From assembly GCF_030147005.1 (NCBI RefSeq), contig NZ_JASLAW010000046.1, forward strand, positions 8,724-72,723: a stretch of 64,000 nucleotides of DNA, given 5' to 3'. This stretch comes from Pseudomonas sp. GTDB lineage: Bacteria; Pseudomonadota; Gammaproteobacteria; Pseudomonadales; Pseudomonadaceae. The translations under genes were made by a program, and so were the position numbers. This document shows, one piece after another, positions 7,917 to 16,599 of this stretch. Each line of letters starts with the position of its first letter. Position 1 is the first letter of the stretch. Below the pieces are notes generated by a model, which made no database searches, was not told the DNA's origin, and was given only the letters and a program-made list of their open reading frames with translations.

Positions 7917-8722
7917 ACAGCGCCCTGTACAGCGGCTGGATCGCCCATCGTCGGTTTTCGCCCAAGGCCCATGCCTTTCGCTACCGCATCGGCCTGCTGT
8001 ACCTGGACCTCAGCGAACAGGACGCCGTGCTCGGGCTTTCTCCCCTGGCAGGCTCGAGTCGCCTGGCGCCGTTCGGCTTTCGCCAGCAGGACTACCTGCG
8101 CGAGTTCACCCGCCACGGCATGCCCTTGAGCGATGCGGTGCGCCATGAAGTCGGCAAGGCCCTGGGGCGCACTCCACAGGGCAATATCTGCCTGCTGACC
8201 CAGCCCCGCAGCTGGGGCCTGGCGTTTAATCCGGTGAGTTTTTTCTATTGCTTCGAAGCCGACGGGCAACTGGCGGCGATCCTGTGCGAAGTCACCAACA
8301 CCCCCTGGCGTGAGCGTTATCACTACGTGCTGCCGGCCCGGGCGCTGGGCGCCGATGAACATCAGCACTTCGCCGTGGCCAAGGCGTTCCATGTGTCGCC
8401 GTTCCTGCCGCGCGACCTGGAATACCGCATGAGCTTCAGCCCGCCCGCCGCCAGGCTCGGCGTGCACATGGCCGATTGGCAAGGCGCGCATAAAGTTTTC
8501 GACGCAACCTTGAGCCTGCAGAAAGAAGCCCTCAGCCGGGCCAGCCTGCATCGCTATTTATGGCGTTTCCCGTGGATGACCGCCAAGACTTGTCTGGCGA
8601 TTTACTGGCAGGCCCTGCGCCTGTTGCTCAAACGCACACCGATTTTCCCCCACCGGGCCGCCGATGGCGTCTCCAGCACAGCAGTCGGGTACACCAAGGA
8701 TCGTCGCCATGAAGCCCCCTAG
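7913..8722 (+). CDS. DUF1365 family protein
   Basis: 269 residues from a GTG at 7913 overlapping the previous stop by 4 bases. The start SALYSGWIAHRRFSPKAHAFRYR and the central SWGLAFNPVSFFYCF and FHVSPFLPRDLEYRM blocks are the DUF1365 signatures. The family is almost always found between an amine-oxidase flavoprotein and a cyclopropane-type methyltransferase, exactly as here. No activity has been assigned to it that I know of. Its 3' end overlaps the methyltransferase start by 14 bases. Confidence 0.9.
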   Translation: MNSALYSGWIAHRRFSPKAHAFRYRIGLLYLDLSEQDAVLGLSPLAGSSRLAPFGFRQQDYLREFTRHGMPLSDAVRHEVGKALGRTPQGNICLLTQPRSWGLAFNPVSFFYCFEADGQLAAILCEVTNTPWRERYHYVLPARALGADEHQHFAVAKAFHVSPFLPRDLEYRMSFSPPAARLGVHMADWQGAHKVFDATLSLQKEALSRASLHRYLWRFPWMTAKTCLAIYWQALRLLLKRTPIFPHRAADGVSSTAVGYTKDRRHEAP

Positions 8723-9980
8723 TTTATCGATCAAGGCTAATCGCCTGAACGTCAACGGCATGACCGCTGCGCTGTTGCGCAAGGGCGTGCTGCGCCAACT
8801 CAGCCAATTGCGCCATGGCCAATTGGTGATCGTCGAGGACGGCGAACGACAAGTATTCGGCGCACGGGAAGCGCACCTGCTGGGGGAAATCCAGATCCTG
8901 GATTCGGCGGTGTGGGGCCTGGTGGCCGCCAACGGTTCGATCGGTGCCGGCGAAGCATTTATTCACGGCTTTTGGAGCAGCCCGGACCTGACCGCCGTAG
9001 TGCGGGTGATGGTCAGAAACCTGGATGTGCTCGATGCGATGGAGGGTGGCCTGGCCCGTCTGGCGCGGCCGCTCACCCAGGGCCTGCATTGGCTCAACCG
9101 CAACACCCGCAAAGGCTCGCAAAAAAACATCGCGGCACATTACGACTTGGGCAACGACCTGTTCGAGGAATTTCTCGACCCGACCATGATGTATTCGGCA
9201 GCGCAATTCCTCAGCGCCGACGACACCCTGGAGCAAGCGCAACTGAACAAGCTGGAGCGCATCTGCCAGAAACTATCGCTCAAGCCCACCGACCACCTGC
9301 TGGAAATCGGCACCGGGTGGGGCAGCATGGCGCTGTATGCGGCGCAGCATTATGGTTGCAAGGTGACCACCACCACGTTGTCCAAAGAACAGTTCGCTTA
9401 CACCGCGCAACGCATCGAAGCGGCCGGCCTGCAGGGCCAAGTGACGCTGTTGCTGCAGGACTATCGCGACCTGACCGGTGAGTACGACAAGCTGGTGTCC
9501 ATCGAAATGATCGAAGCGGTCGGCCATCGCTTCCTGCCCACGTATTTCAAACAGTGCGCGCACTTGCTCAAACCCGATGGATTGATGCTGCTGCAAGCCA
9601 TCACCATCCGCGAACAACGTTACGAGCAGGCCAAGAACAGCGTCGACTTTATTCAGCGCTACATTTTTCCCGGCGGCGCCCTGCCCAGTGTGCAGAACAT
9701 GTTGCAGATCATCTGTCGCGACACCGATATGAACCTGCTGCACATGGAAGATTTCGGCCTGCATTACGCCCGAACGCTGCGCCTTTGGCATGAAAACTTT
9801 CGCCGCGCCCACGGTCGCCTCGCCGAACGTGGTTACGACGAGTACTTTCTGCGCTTGTGGGAGTTCTACTTGTGCTACTGCGAAGGCGGCTTCATGGAAC
9901 GCACCATTGGTACCGCGCAATTGCTGCTGGCCAAGCCGGCGGCGATCAACCCGCCGTTGCTTGGGCGCTTCAGTGCTTAA
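8709..9980 (+). CDS. Cyclopropane/furan fatty-acid-type S-adenosylmethionine methyltransferase
   Basis: 423 residues. The ATG at 8709 (MKPPSLSIKANRL) follows an AAGGAT ribosome site; an upstream in-frame start at 8664 would only add sequence inside DUF1365. The Mycolic_acid_cyclopropane/CMAS domain is complete: HYDLGNDLFEEFLD, MMYSAAQF, LLEIGTGWGSMALYAA (SAM site) and GGFMERTIGTAQLLLAKP at the end. Such enzymes methylate double bonds of phospholipid acyl chains. The operon context matches the light-induced methyltransferase named UfaM in P. putida better than the growth-phase Cfa, but the substrate cannot be read from sequence. Confidence 0.88.
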   Translation: MKPPSLSIKANRLNVNGMTAALLRKGVLRQLSQLRHGQLVIVEDGERQVFGAREAHLLGEIQILDSAVWGLVAANGSIGAGEAFIHGFWSSPDLTAVVRVMVRNLDVLDAMEGGLARLARPLTQGLHWLNRNTRKGSQKNIAAHYDLGNDLFEEFLDPTMMYSAAQFLSADDTLEQAQLNKLERICQKLSLKPTDHLLEIGTGWGSMALYAAQHYGCKVTTTTLSKEQFAYTAQRIEAAGLQGQVTLLLQDYRDLTGEYDKLVSIEMIEAVGHRFLPTYFKQCAHLLKPDGLMLLQAITIREQRYEQAKNSVDFIQRYIFPGGALPSVQNMLQIICRDTDMNLLHMEDFGLHYARTLRLWHENFRRAHGRLAERGYDEYFLRLWEFYLCYCEGGFMERTIGTAQLLLAKPAAINPPLLGRFSA

Positions 9981-10452
9981 ATCCCTGGCGAATGCCGCGC
10001 TGTTTCAATGCGGCTGGTTTGCCTGTGTGCTCGGCGGCGACAGCCTGTGGTTGCTGGTGGGATTGGCGGTACTGCTGGTCAACCTGCTGTGGATAAGTTC
10101 GCTGGCCGATGACGGTGTGCTGATCGTCGGCGTGACGCTCGCCGGCACGGTGCTCGACACCCTGTTGCGCACGCTGGGGGTTTTCCACTTCAGCGAGCCG
10201 GGGCCGTTGATTCCGTTCTGGTTGATGCTGCTGTGGGCATTGCTGGCCACCACCTTGCGCCATTGCCTGGCCTGGAGCGCCCGCCCCTGGTGGCGCGCAG
10301 CGCTGTTGGGCGCGGTGGGTGGGCCGCTGTCGTACTACGCCGGCAGCCAACTGGCCGGCGTACAGTTTGGCTATGACTTGGGCCCGACAATGGCCGGGCT
10401 GGCGGTACTCTGGGCCGCGGTGTTCGTCGGCATGCATCGACTGGCGCGCTGA
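9973..10452 (+). CDS. DUF2878 domain membrane protein
   Basis: 159 residues from a GTG at 9973 overlapping the methyltransferase stop (a TTG at 9961 is an alternative). Several hydrophobic segments are evident (WLLVGLAVLLVNLLWISSL, LIPFWLMLLWALLATTL and two more near the C-terminus), which is typical of DUF2878, a five- to six-helix inner-membrane family. The family closes many amine-oxidase/DUF1365/methyltransferase operons. Its function is unknown; a membrane scaffold for lipid modification is a guess. It is the last gene of the operon. Confidence 0.82.
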   Translation: MLKSLANAALFQCGWFACVLGGDSLWLLVGLAVLLVNLLWISSLADDGVLIVGVTLAGTVLDTLLRTLGVFHFSEPGPLIPFWLMLLWALLATTLRHCLAWSARPWWRAALLGAVGGPLSYYAGSQLAGVQFGYDLGPTMAGLAVLWAAVFVGMHRLAR

Positions 10453-10505
10453 CGCCCGTCGAGCATTCATACGCCCTTCGCCTGCTTGGCTTACACTGCG
10501 CGCCT

Positions 10506-10811
10506 ATGACTAACATCCCTCATATCCAAATCACCGAACCCGCCGTCACCTGCTCGACCTGTGCGGCCTGCTGCTGCCAGCTGGAAGTCATGCTGATCAC
10601 CGACACCGGCGTGCCGCAGCGTTATATCGATACCGATGACTGGGGCGGCGAAGTGATGCTGCGCCTGGATGATGGCTGGTGCGCGGCGCTGGACCGAGAC
10701 ACGATGATGTGCACGATCTATGAGCTCAGGCCTTTGATATGCCGGGAATTCGAGATGGGGGCGCCGGAGTGCCTTGAAGAGCGTGCAGGCATTGCCACGG
10801 TCTACCGCTGA
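10506..10811 (+). CDS. YkgJ family cysteine cluster protein
   Basis: 101 residues with cysteines at CSTCAACCCQLE near the N-terminus, then WCAALD, MCTIYELRPLICREFEMGAPEC. This CxxCxxCC...C...C pattern defines the YkgJ/UPF0153 family, thought to bind Zn or an Fe-S cluster. It starts 53 bases after DUF2878 without a clear terminator between them, so read-through from the light operon is possible, but it may be separate. Confidence 0.88.
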   Translation: MTNIPHIQITEPAVTCSTCAACCCQLEVMLITDTGVPQRYIDTDDWGGEVMLRLDDGWCAALDRDTMMCTIYELRPLICREFEMGAPECLEERAGIATVYR

Positions 10812-10842
10812 TAGTGAAATGAATGCAGAACCAGATGTGAGA

Positions 10843-11028
10843 GGGGCTGGCCCTAGTACCAGTCAGTCAAGCGCTAGAGCCGACAACCGTTGACCTGTGC
10901 GAGGGAGTTTGCTCCCGCTGGGCCGCTAAGCGGCCCCAGAAAATGGGACGGCTACGCAGTCCAGCGGGAGCAAGCTCCCTCGCCACAGTACAGCGCTGTT
11001 CCTTAACCGACGGGCATTAGCTTGCCCC
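10843..11028. repeat. Dispersed REP-containing repeat with terminal inverted repeats (copy 1)
   Basis: About 186 bases between convergent genes. A nested palindrome (GCGAGGGAG..GCTCCCGCTGG at 10900-10922 and its complement ending at 10987) lies inside imperfect terminal inverted repeats of roughly 28 bases (GGGGC..CTAGTACCAGTCAG at the left, the complement of CTAATGCCCGTCGG at the right). A second copy in opposite orientation starts at 63842. The two agree across the whole unit, not only in the REP palindrome, so this behaves like a small non-autonomous mobile unit. Confidence 0.75.
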
Positions 11029-11060
11029 ACCCACATCGGTTTTTTCGGTGTTCTTAAAAA

Positions 11061-11579
11061 TTACAGCGGCATGGTGTAGTGCAGCGCGTAGCTCTCTACG
11101 CCATCGTTGTTGCTGCTGATGCCGGCGTTGGAATAGTGTGTGGCACGAATGCCCACCTCATGCCCGCCGGCAAACCGCAGGCCGAAACCCAGGCGGTCTT
11201 CGAACTGGAAGGACTGGCCGATGTTGTTATTTTCCAGTTTGGTGCGGGAGAACAACGCCACCCCGATCCCGGCCTCGATGTAAGGTTTGACCGATTCCCC
11301 GGCAAACTCATACACAAATACGGGCGAGAACGACAGGCTGCTGGCGCCTGCACGGTCATCACCTTCCCAATACGTATAAGCGCCGCTCCAGTAGCCTGTC
11401 AGGCGACCGACATTGCTCTGCATCCAGCTTTTGTCCCAATCCGAGGTCAGGCCCAGACGGTAGGTCAGCGTTGAATCGCTGGTGCTACCCAGGCCGAACT
11501 CCAGGCCGGCGGCCTGGGTGGTAATAGAGTGTCCCACCATCACAGCCGCAATAGCAGCCATACAGAACAAGCGCTTCAT
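11061..11579 (-). CDS. pagL: Lipid A 3-O-deacylase PagL
   Basis: 172 residues with a signal peptide (about 1-23) and an eight-stranded outer-membrane barrel ending in a hydrophobic, aromatic-rich C-terminus (ALHYTMPL). The catalytic triad of PagL is visible as His148 and Ser150 (ATHYSNAG) and Glu162 (DGVESYAL), with the same H-x-S and 12-residue S-to-E spacing as P. aeruginosa PagL. It removes the 3-O-acyl chain of lipid A at the outer membrane. Start ATG at 11579 with an AAGG site upstream. Single-gene unit. Confidence 0.92.
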   Translation of the reverse strand: MKRLFCMAAIAAVMVGHSITTQAAGLEFGLGSTSDSTLTYRLGLTSDWDKSWMQSNVGRLTGYWSGAYTYWEGDDRAGASSLSFSPVFVYEFAGESVKPYIEAGIGVALFSRTKLENNNIGQSFQFEDRLGFGLRFAGGHEVGIRATHYSNAGISSNNDGVESYALHYTMPL

Positions 11580-11678
11580 AGAAACTACCTTTGCGAACGA
11601 AGTTGTTAGTTATTTACAGGCCATCTCGCTATAGAAGCTGGCGTAGAGCCAGAAGTTCAGCGAAATTTCACGAAATTT

Positions 11679-12476
11679 TCACGAGGCGAAGTTTCGCACA
11701 ACTCCAGGATGTTTCCATAGTGTCGGTAGGATATTTCTGAGGTGAGACACATCACCGCTGGTCCAGAACTGTGCAGGCTGCGGGGACGCGCCGCTGGCGA
11801 GCAAGCTTCGTTCGCCCAATAAGCGCTTGAGCTGGCGCGCGACGGCGGCGCCGGTGTCGATCAGGATGATGCTCGGGGGCAACATCTGCGCCAGCAGTGG
11901 CTTGAGGAAGGGATAGTGGGTGCAGCCGAGGATGATGGTGTCGCAGCCGGCGCCGAGCAACGGTTCGACGTAGCCGTGCAATAACTGGCGCAGGGCCGGG
12001 CTGCTCAGGTCACCGGTTTCAATCAGCTCCACCAGCCCCGGACACGGTTGGGTAATCACCCGCACGTCGGTGGCGAAGCGGTCGAGCAAGGCGGCGAACT
12101 TGGCGCTTTGCAGGGTGCCGGTGGTGGCGAGTACGCCGACCACGCCACTGCGCGTCGCGGCAGCCGCCGGTTTTACCGCGGGCTCCATGCCGACCAAGGG
12201 CCAGTCGGGGTAGTCCTGGCGCAAATCGGCAACGGCGGCGACCGTCGCGGTGTTACAGGCAATCACAAAGGCCTTGGCCCCCTGCCCGCGAAAAAACTCG
12301 GCAACCCGGCGCGAGCGCTCGAGAATGAAGGCCGGAGTTTTCTCGCCATAGGGGATATGCCCGCAATCGGCCACGTACAGCAGTGACTCATGGGGTAACA
12401 ACTGTTGGATTTCGTCCAGTACCGACAAGCCGCCGACACCGGAATCGAACACACCGATCGGCGCGTCCTTAACCAT
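11679..12476 (-). CDS. murI: Glutamate racemase
   Basis: 265 residues starting MVKDAPIGVFDSGVGGLSVL. The ATG at 12476 overlaps the moeB stop; a longer reading frame to 12527 exists but lies inside moeB. Both catalytic cysteines are present (VIACNTATVAA and ILGCTHYPF). The enzyme makes D-glutamate for peptidoglycan. It is the last gene of the hemA-prfA-prmC-moeB-murI operon, a conserved pseudomonad arrangement. Confidence 0.97.
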   Translation of the reverse strand: MVKDAPIGVFDSGVGGLSVLDEIQQLLPHESLLYVADCGHIPYGEKTPAFILERSRRVAEFFRGQGAKAFVIACNTATVAAVADLRQDYPDWPLVGMEPAVKPAAAATRSGVVGVLATTGTLQSAKFAALLDRFATDVRVITQPCPGLVELIETGDLSSPALRQLLHGYVEPLLGAGCDTIILGCTHYPFLKPLLAQMLPPSIILIDTGAAVARQLKRLLGERSLLASGASPQPAQFWTSGDVSHLRNILPTLWKHPGVVRNFAS

Positions 12477-13224
12477 GTTGCGTCCCGCACACGCTGCAAC
12501 CAGGGTCGCGCTTGACGCGCAACTCACGGAACCGCGTGGTCAACGCATCGATCAGTAACAAGCGCCCCACCAGCGGCTCACCGAACCCGGCCATTAGCTT
12601 CAGGGCTTCCAACGCTTGCAGGCTGCCGACCAGTCCCACCAAAGGGCCGATTACACCGGCTTCGCTGCAGGTCAGTTCGGTGTCGCTGCCATGCCCGTAT
12701 AAACAGTGGTAGCACGGGCTTTCGGGGCGCCGTGGATCGAAGACCGACAATTGCCCCTCGAGGCGAATCGCCGCGCCGCTGACCAAGGGCTTGCCGGCGG
12801 CGACACAGGCAGCGTTGACCGCTTCGCGGGTGGAAAAATTGTCACTGCAATCGAGTACCACGTCGACTGCGGCGACTGCCGCCGCCAATGAATCGGCATC
12901 CAGCGCGGTGCGATGGGCGATCAGCGTGGTTTCGGGGTTGATGGCGCTCAGCCGCCGCATGGCCGAATCGACCTTGGCCTGGCCGACGCTGTCGGTGTCG
13001 TGAATGATCTGGCGTTGCAGGTTAGTCAGATCGACCGTGTCAAAATCCGCCAAATGCAACTCGCCTACGCCTGCGGCGGCCAAGTACAGCGCAACCGGTG
13101 CGCCCAGCCCCCCCAGGCCGACGATCAACGCGCGGCTGCTTTTCAGGCGCAACTGGCCTTCGATGTCGACATGCTGCAACAGAATCTGTCGGCTGTAGCG
13201 CAACAGTTCATGATCGGTCAGCAC
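12469..13224 (-). CDS. moeB: Molybdopterin-synthase adenylyltransferase MoeB
   Basis: 251 residues of the ThiF/MoeB/E1 family. The nucleotide-binding loop is LIVGLGGLGAPVALYLAAAG near residue 35, followed by the adenylation arginines (NLQRQ) and CSDNFSTR. Two zinc-binding CxxC pairs are seen (CYHCLYG and CSVCG at the C-terminus). It adenylates the C-terminus of the sulfur carrier MoaD. The gene overlaps prmC by 7 bases and murI by 8. Confidence 0.94.
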   Translation of the reverse strand: MLTDHELLRYSRQILLQHVDIEGQLRLKSSRALIVGLGGLGAPVALYLAAAGVGELHLADFDTVDLTNLQRQIIHDTDSVGQAKVDSAMRRLSAINPETTLIAHRTALDADSLAAAVAAVDVVLDCSDNFSTREAVNAACVAAGKPLVSGAAIRLEGQLSVFDPRRPESPCYHCLYGHGSDTELTCSEAGVIGPLVGLVGSLQALEALKLMAGFGEPLVGRLLLIDALTTRFRELRVKRDPGCSVCGTQHG

Positions 13225-14048
13225 GGGCGCCGTCCCAACGTGATGCGCTCATGGCCGCCGAGGTCGATGCGGCTGTGCACCTCATCAAAGCCTTCGCTGA
13301 GCAACAGGTCGCGCACAGCCGAGGCCTGATCGTAACCATGCTCCAGCAACAGACGGCCACCGGCATTCAAGTGGGCCGGGGCCTGTTTGATGATCAGGCG
13401 CAGGTCGTCCAGCCCATCATGCCCGGCCACCAGTGCGCTGGCCGGCTCGAAGCGCACGTCGCCCGCGGCCAGGTGCGGATCGTTGGCAGCGATATACGGC
13501 GGGTTGCTGATGATCAGGTCATAGGTATGGCCTTGCAGCGCGTCGAACCAATGGCTGTTGAGCACCACCGCATTATTGAGGTGCAGCCGCTGGCGGTTGC
13601 GCTCGGCCAAAGCCACGGCGTCCAACACGCGGTCGACGGCCGTGACCCGCCACATTGGGCGTTCACTGGCCAGGGCCAAAGCGATGGCGCCGCTGCCGGT
13701 GCCCAAATCCAGGACCTGGGCGGGCATGGCCGGTAACAGTTCCAGGGCGGCTTCCACCAGCAGCTCGGTGTCCGGACGCGGGATCAGAGTATGGGGGGCG
13801 ACCTCCAGGTCGAGCTTCCAGAAGCCTTGCTGGCCAAGGATATAGGCCACCGGCTCACCGCCGCGACGGCGTTGCAGGTAGTCGGCAAAGGTCAGGGCGT
13901 TCTCGCTGCTGACGATCTTTTCCGGCCAGGTGTGCAAGTAGCTGCGGGACTTGCCCAAGGCAGCGGCCAGAAGCAATTCGGCATCTAGCCGCGCAGTGGG
14001 CGAGTCGGGCAGGTCGGCGGCACGCAACAGGCTGGCGATAATGGTCAT
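13218..14048 (-). CDS. prmC: Peptide chain release factor N5-glutamine methyltransferase
   Basis: 276 residues. The SAM-binding motif VLDLGTGSGAIALALA follows an N-terminal helical domain. The catalytic NPPY motif sits at residues 182-185 (ISNPPYIA), preceded by the substrate loop LGQQGFW. It methylates the GGQ glutamine of release factors 1 and 2. The start is directly before the prfA stop, giving the usual prfA-prmC coupling. Confidence 0.96.
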   Translation of the reverse strand: MTIIASLLRAADLPDSPTARLDAELLLAAALGKSRSYLHTWPEKIVSSENALTFADYLQRRRGGEPVAYILGQQGFWKLDLEVAPHTLIPRPDTELLVEAALELLPAMPAQVLDLGTGSGAIALALASERPMWRVTAVDRVLDAVALAERNRQRLHLNNAVVLNSHWFDALQGHTYDLIISNPPYIAANDPHLAAGDVRFEPASALVAGHDGLDDLRLIIKQAPAHLNAGGRLLLEHGYDQASAVRDLLLSEGFDEVHSRIDLGGHERITLGRRPC

Positions 14049-15131
14049 TTATTCACCTATCGCCGCCAATTGATCGGCCTGGTATTCGGCGAGCAGCGGC
14101 TCAATCACCGCGTCAATGCCACCGGCGAGGATTTCATCCAGCGAATAAAGGGTGAGGTTGACCCGATGGTCGGTGACCCGGCCCTGGGCAAAGTTGTAGG
14201 TGCGGATGCGCTCGGAACGGTCGCCCGAGCCCACCAGCAACTTGCGCTCGCTGGCAATCGCATTGGCAGCGGCGCTGGTCTGCTGGTCATTCAACTTGGC
14301 CGACAGCCAGGACATCGCCCGCGCACGGTTCTTGTGCTGGGAACGTTCTTCCTGACATTCCACCACGATGCCCGACGGCAAGTGAGTGATACGGATCGCC
14401 GAGTCGGTCTTGTTGACGTGCTGGCCGCCCGCGCCCGACGAGCGGTACGTGTCGACACGCAAGTCCGCCGGGTTGATCTCGATCGCTTCCTGCTCGTCCG
14501 GCTCGGGCAACACAGCCACGGTACATGCCGACGTGTGGATACGACCTTGGGACTCAGTTGCCGGGACGCGCTGCACACGGTGCGCGCCGGACTCGAATTT
14601 CAACTTGCCGTAGACGTTATCGCCCTCAACCCGTGCGATGACTTCTTTATAGCCGCCGTGCTCACCTTCGTTTTCGGACAGAATTTCCACACGCCAGCCG
14701 CGACGCTCGGCGTAACGCGAATACATGCGGAACAGGTCGCCGGAGAAAATCGCCGCCTCGTCGCCACCAGTGCCGGCGCGGATTTCGAGGAACACGTTGC
14801 GCCCGTCGTTAGGGTCTTTGGGCAGCAACATGCGTTGCAGATCGCCTTCCAGTTCGGCGAGTTTTTCCTTGGCCTCGCGAACTTCTTCCGCGGCCATTTC
14901 GCGCATGTCCGGGTCGCTGTCCTTGAGCAGCGCCTGGGCGCCCTCAAGGTCGGCCTGCACTTTCAGCAGGCTTTTGTAAGTGGCCACGATGGGCTCGACT
15001 TCGGCGTATTCCTTGGAATAAGCACGGAACTTGGCCTGATCGGAAATGATCTCGCCATCGCCGAGCAAGGCGGTCAGTTCTTCAAAGCGATCCTGGAGCA
15101 CATCCAGTTTGTTGAGCAGTGACGCTTTCAT
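14049..15131 (-). CDS. prfA: Peptide chain release factor 1
   Basis: 360 residues, the standard RF1 length. The stop-codon-reading PAT tripeptide is at residues 190-192 and the peptidyl-transferase GGQ at 235-237 (SSGAGGQHVNKTDSA). It terminates translation at UAA and UAG. Its start overlaps the hemA stop by 4 bases, as in other Pseudomonas. Confidence 0.98.
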   Translation of the reverse strand: MKASLLNKLDVLQDRFEELTALLGDGEIISDQAKFRAYSKEYAEVEPIVATYKSLLKVQADLEGAQALLKDSDPDMREMAAEEVREAKEKLAELEGDLQRMLLPKDPNDGRNVFLEIRAGTGGDEAAIFSGDLFRMYSRYAERRGWRVEILSENEGEHGGYKEVIARVEGDNVYGKLKFESGAHRVQRVPATESQGRIHTSACTVAVLPEPDEQEAIEINPADLRVDTYRSSGAGGQHVNKTDSAIRITHLPSGIVVECQEERSQHKNRARAMSWLSAKLNDQQTSAAANAIASERKLLVGSGDRSERIRTYNFAQGRVTDHRVNLTLYSLDEILAGGIDAVIEPLLAEYQADQLAAIGE

Positions 15132-16417
15132 TGCGGTTTTTTATCCGAAGAGCTATCTGACGCGCCCTCACCGAGGGCAAAGAGTTCCTGAGCCATGGCC
15201 AACGCATCGAGGCGGCCTTCGGCAGTCAATTTTTTAAGCTGTACGCTGGGGGCGTGGAGCAGCTTGTTGGTCAGGCCACGGGCCAGTTGCACCAGCACTT
15301 CTTCAGCGCTGCTGCCGTTGGCCAGCAAGCGCTGGGCCTTGATCAGCTCCTCGTCGCGCAAGCGTTCGCCTTGCTGACGATACGCCTTGAGCACATCCAC
15401 CGCCGCCAGTTCGCGCAGGCGCACCATGAAATCGTCAGCGCCAATGCTGACCATTTCTTCAGCGGCCTGAGCGGCGCCCTGGCGACTCTTCAGGTTTTCG
15501 GCGACCACTTCATGCAAATCATCGACGCTATAAAGGTAAACGTCGTCCAACTCGCCGACATCGGGTTCGATATCCCGAGGAACGGCGATATCCACCATAA
15601 AAATAGGCTTGTGCTTGCGCAGCTTCAGCGCGCTTTCGACCGCGCCTTTGCCCAGGATAGGCAACTGGCTGGCCGTGGAGCTGATCACGATGTCGCTGCG
15701 CACCAGCTCCGCCGGTATATCCGCCAGCAGCACCGCATGCGCGCCGAACTGCTCGGCGAGGATACTGGCACGCTCCAGGGTACGGTTGGCGACCACGATG
15801 CGCTTCACGCCCAGGTCGTGCAGATGGCGGGCAACCAGGGTGATGGTTTCACCGGCGCCGATCAACAGGGCCTGGCTGCGTTGCAAGTCACTGAAAATCT
15901 GTTTGGCCAGGCTGACGGCGGCGAATGCCACGGATACCGGGTTCTCGCCAATGGCGGTGTCGGTGCGCACCTGCTTGGCGGAATTGAACGTGGCCTGGAA
16001 CAGGCGACCCAGCAGCGGCCCCACGGTTCCAGCCTCACGCGCCACGGCGTAGGCGGATTTCATCTGGCCCAGGATCTGCGGTTCGCCCAACACCAGCGAA
16101 TCCAGACCGGCGGCCACGCGCATCATGTGACGAACTGCCGCATCCTCTTCATGCACATAAGCGCTTGCGCGCAGGTCGTCGAGGTCCAAATGGTGATAAT
16201 CGGCCAGCCAGCGCAGGACGACATCCGCCGAGAGATGCTCCTGCTCTATATAAAGCTCGCTGCGATTGCAGGTCGAAAGGATCGCAGCTTCGCGACTGTC
16301 GGTGAGCCGGCAGAGCTGCTGCAGGGCCTCGACCAACTGCTCCGGCGTAAACGCCACGCGCTCGCGCACGTCTACTGAGGCAGTCTTGTGGTTAATACCG
16401 AGTGCGAGGAAGGCCAT
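15128..16417 (-). CDS. hemA: Glutamyl-tRNA reductase
   Basis: 429 residues. The N-terminal catalytic domain has the nucleophile Cys50 (LSTCNRSELY). An NADPH-binding domain (ALLIGAGETITLVARHL) and a C-terminal dimerisation helix follow. It reduces glutamyl-tRNA(Glu) to glutamate-1-semialdehyde, the first step of tetrapyrrole synthesis. It is the first gene of a five-gene minus-strand operon and is divergent from the TPR lipoprotein-lolB-ispE genes. Confidence 0.98.
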   Translation of the reverse strand: MAFLALGINHKTASVDVRERVAFTPEQLVEALQQLCRLTDSREAAILSTCNRSELYIEQEHLSADVVLRWLADYHHLDLDDLRASAYVHEEDAAVRHMMRVAAGLDSLVLGEPQILGQMKSAYAVAREAGTVGPLLGRLFQATFNSAKQVRTDTAIGENPVSVAFAAVSLAKQIFSDLQRSQALLIGAGETITLVARHLHDLGVKRIVVANRTLERASILAEQFGAHAVLLADIPAELVRSDIVISSTASQLPILGKGAVESALKLRKHKPIFMVDIAVPRDIEPDVGELDDVYLYSVDDLHEVVAENLKSRQGAAQAAEEMVSIGADDFMVRLRELAAVDVLKAYRQQGERLRDEELIKAQRLLANGSSAEEVLVQLARGLTNKLLHAPSVQLKKLTAEGRLDALAMAQELFALGEGASDSSSDKKPQ

Positions 16418-16599
16418 TCAATATCGCTGATGATGTCGGGAAGCCGACAATTGTCCTACTTCGAAAGATCCAGAACAACCACCGTCGTCTATTGTCCCTA
16501 TACGTTGTGCCTATGAAGGCATCCACTGAGACTCGGTTATGTTTGGCCGAAGGCTTGTGTCATGATGATCCGACCGCAGGTTAGTCGTCCTCTTCCTAT

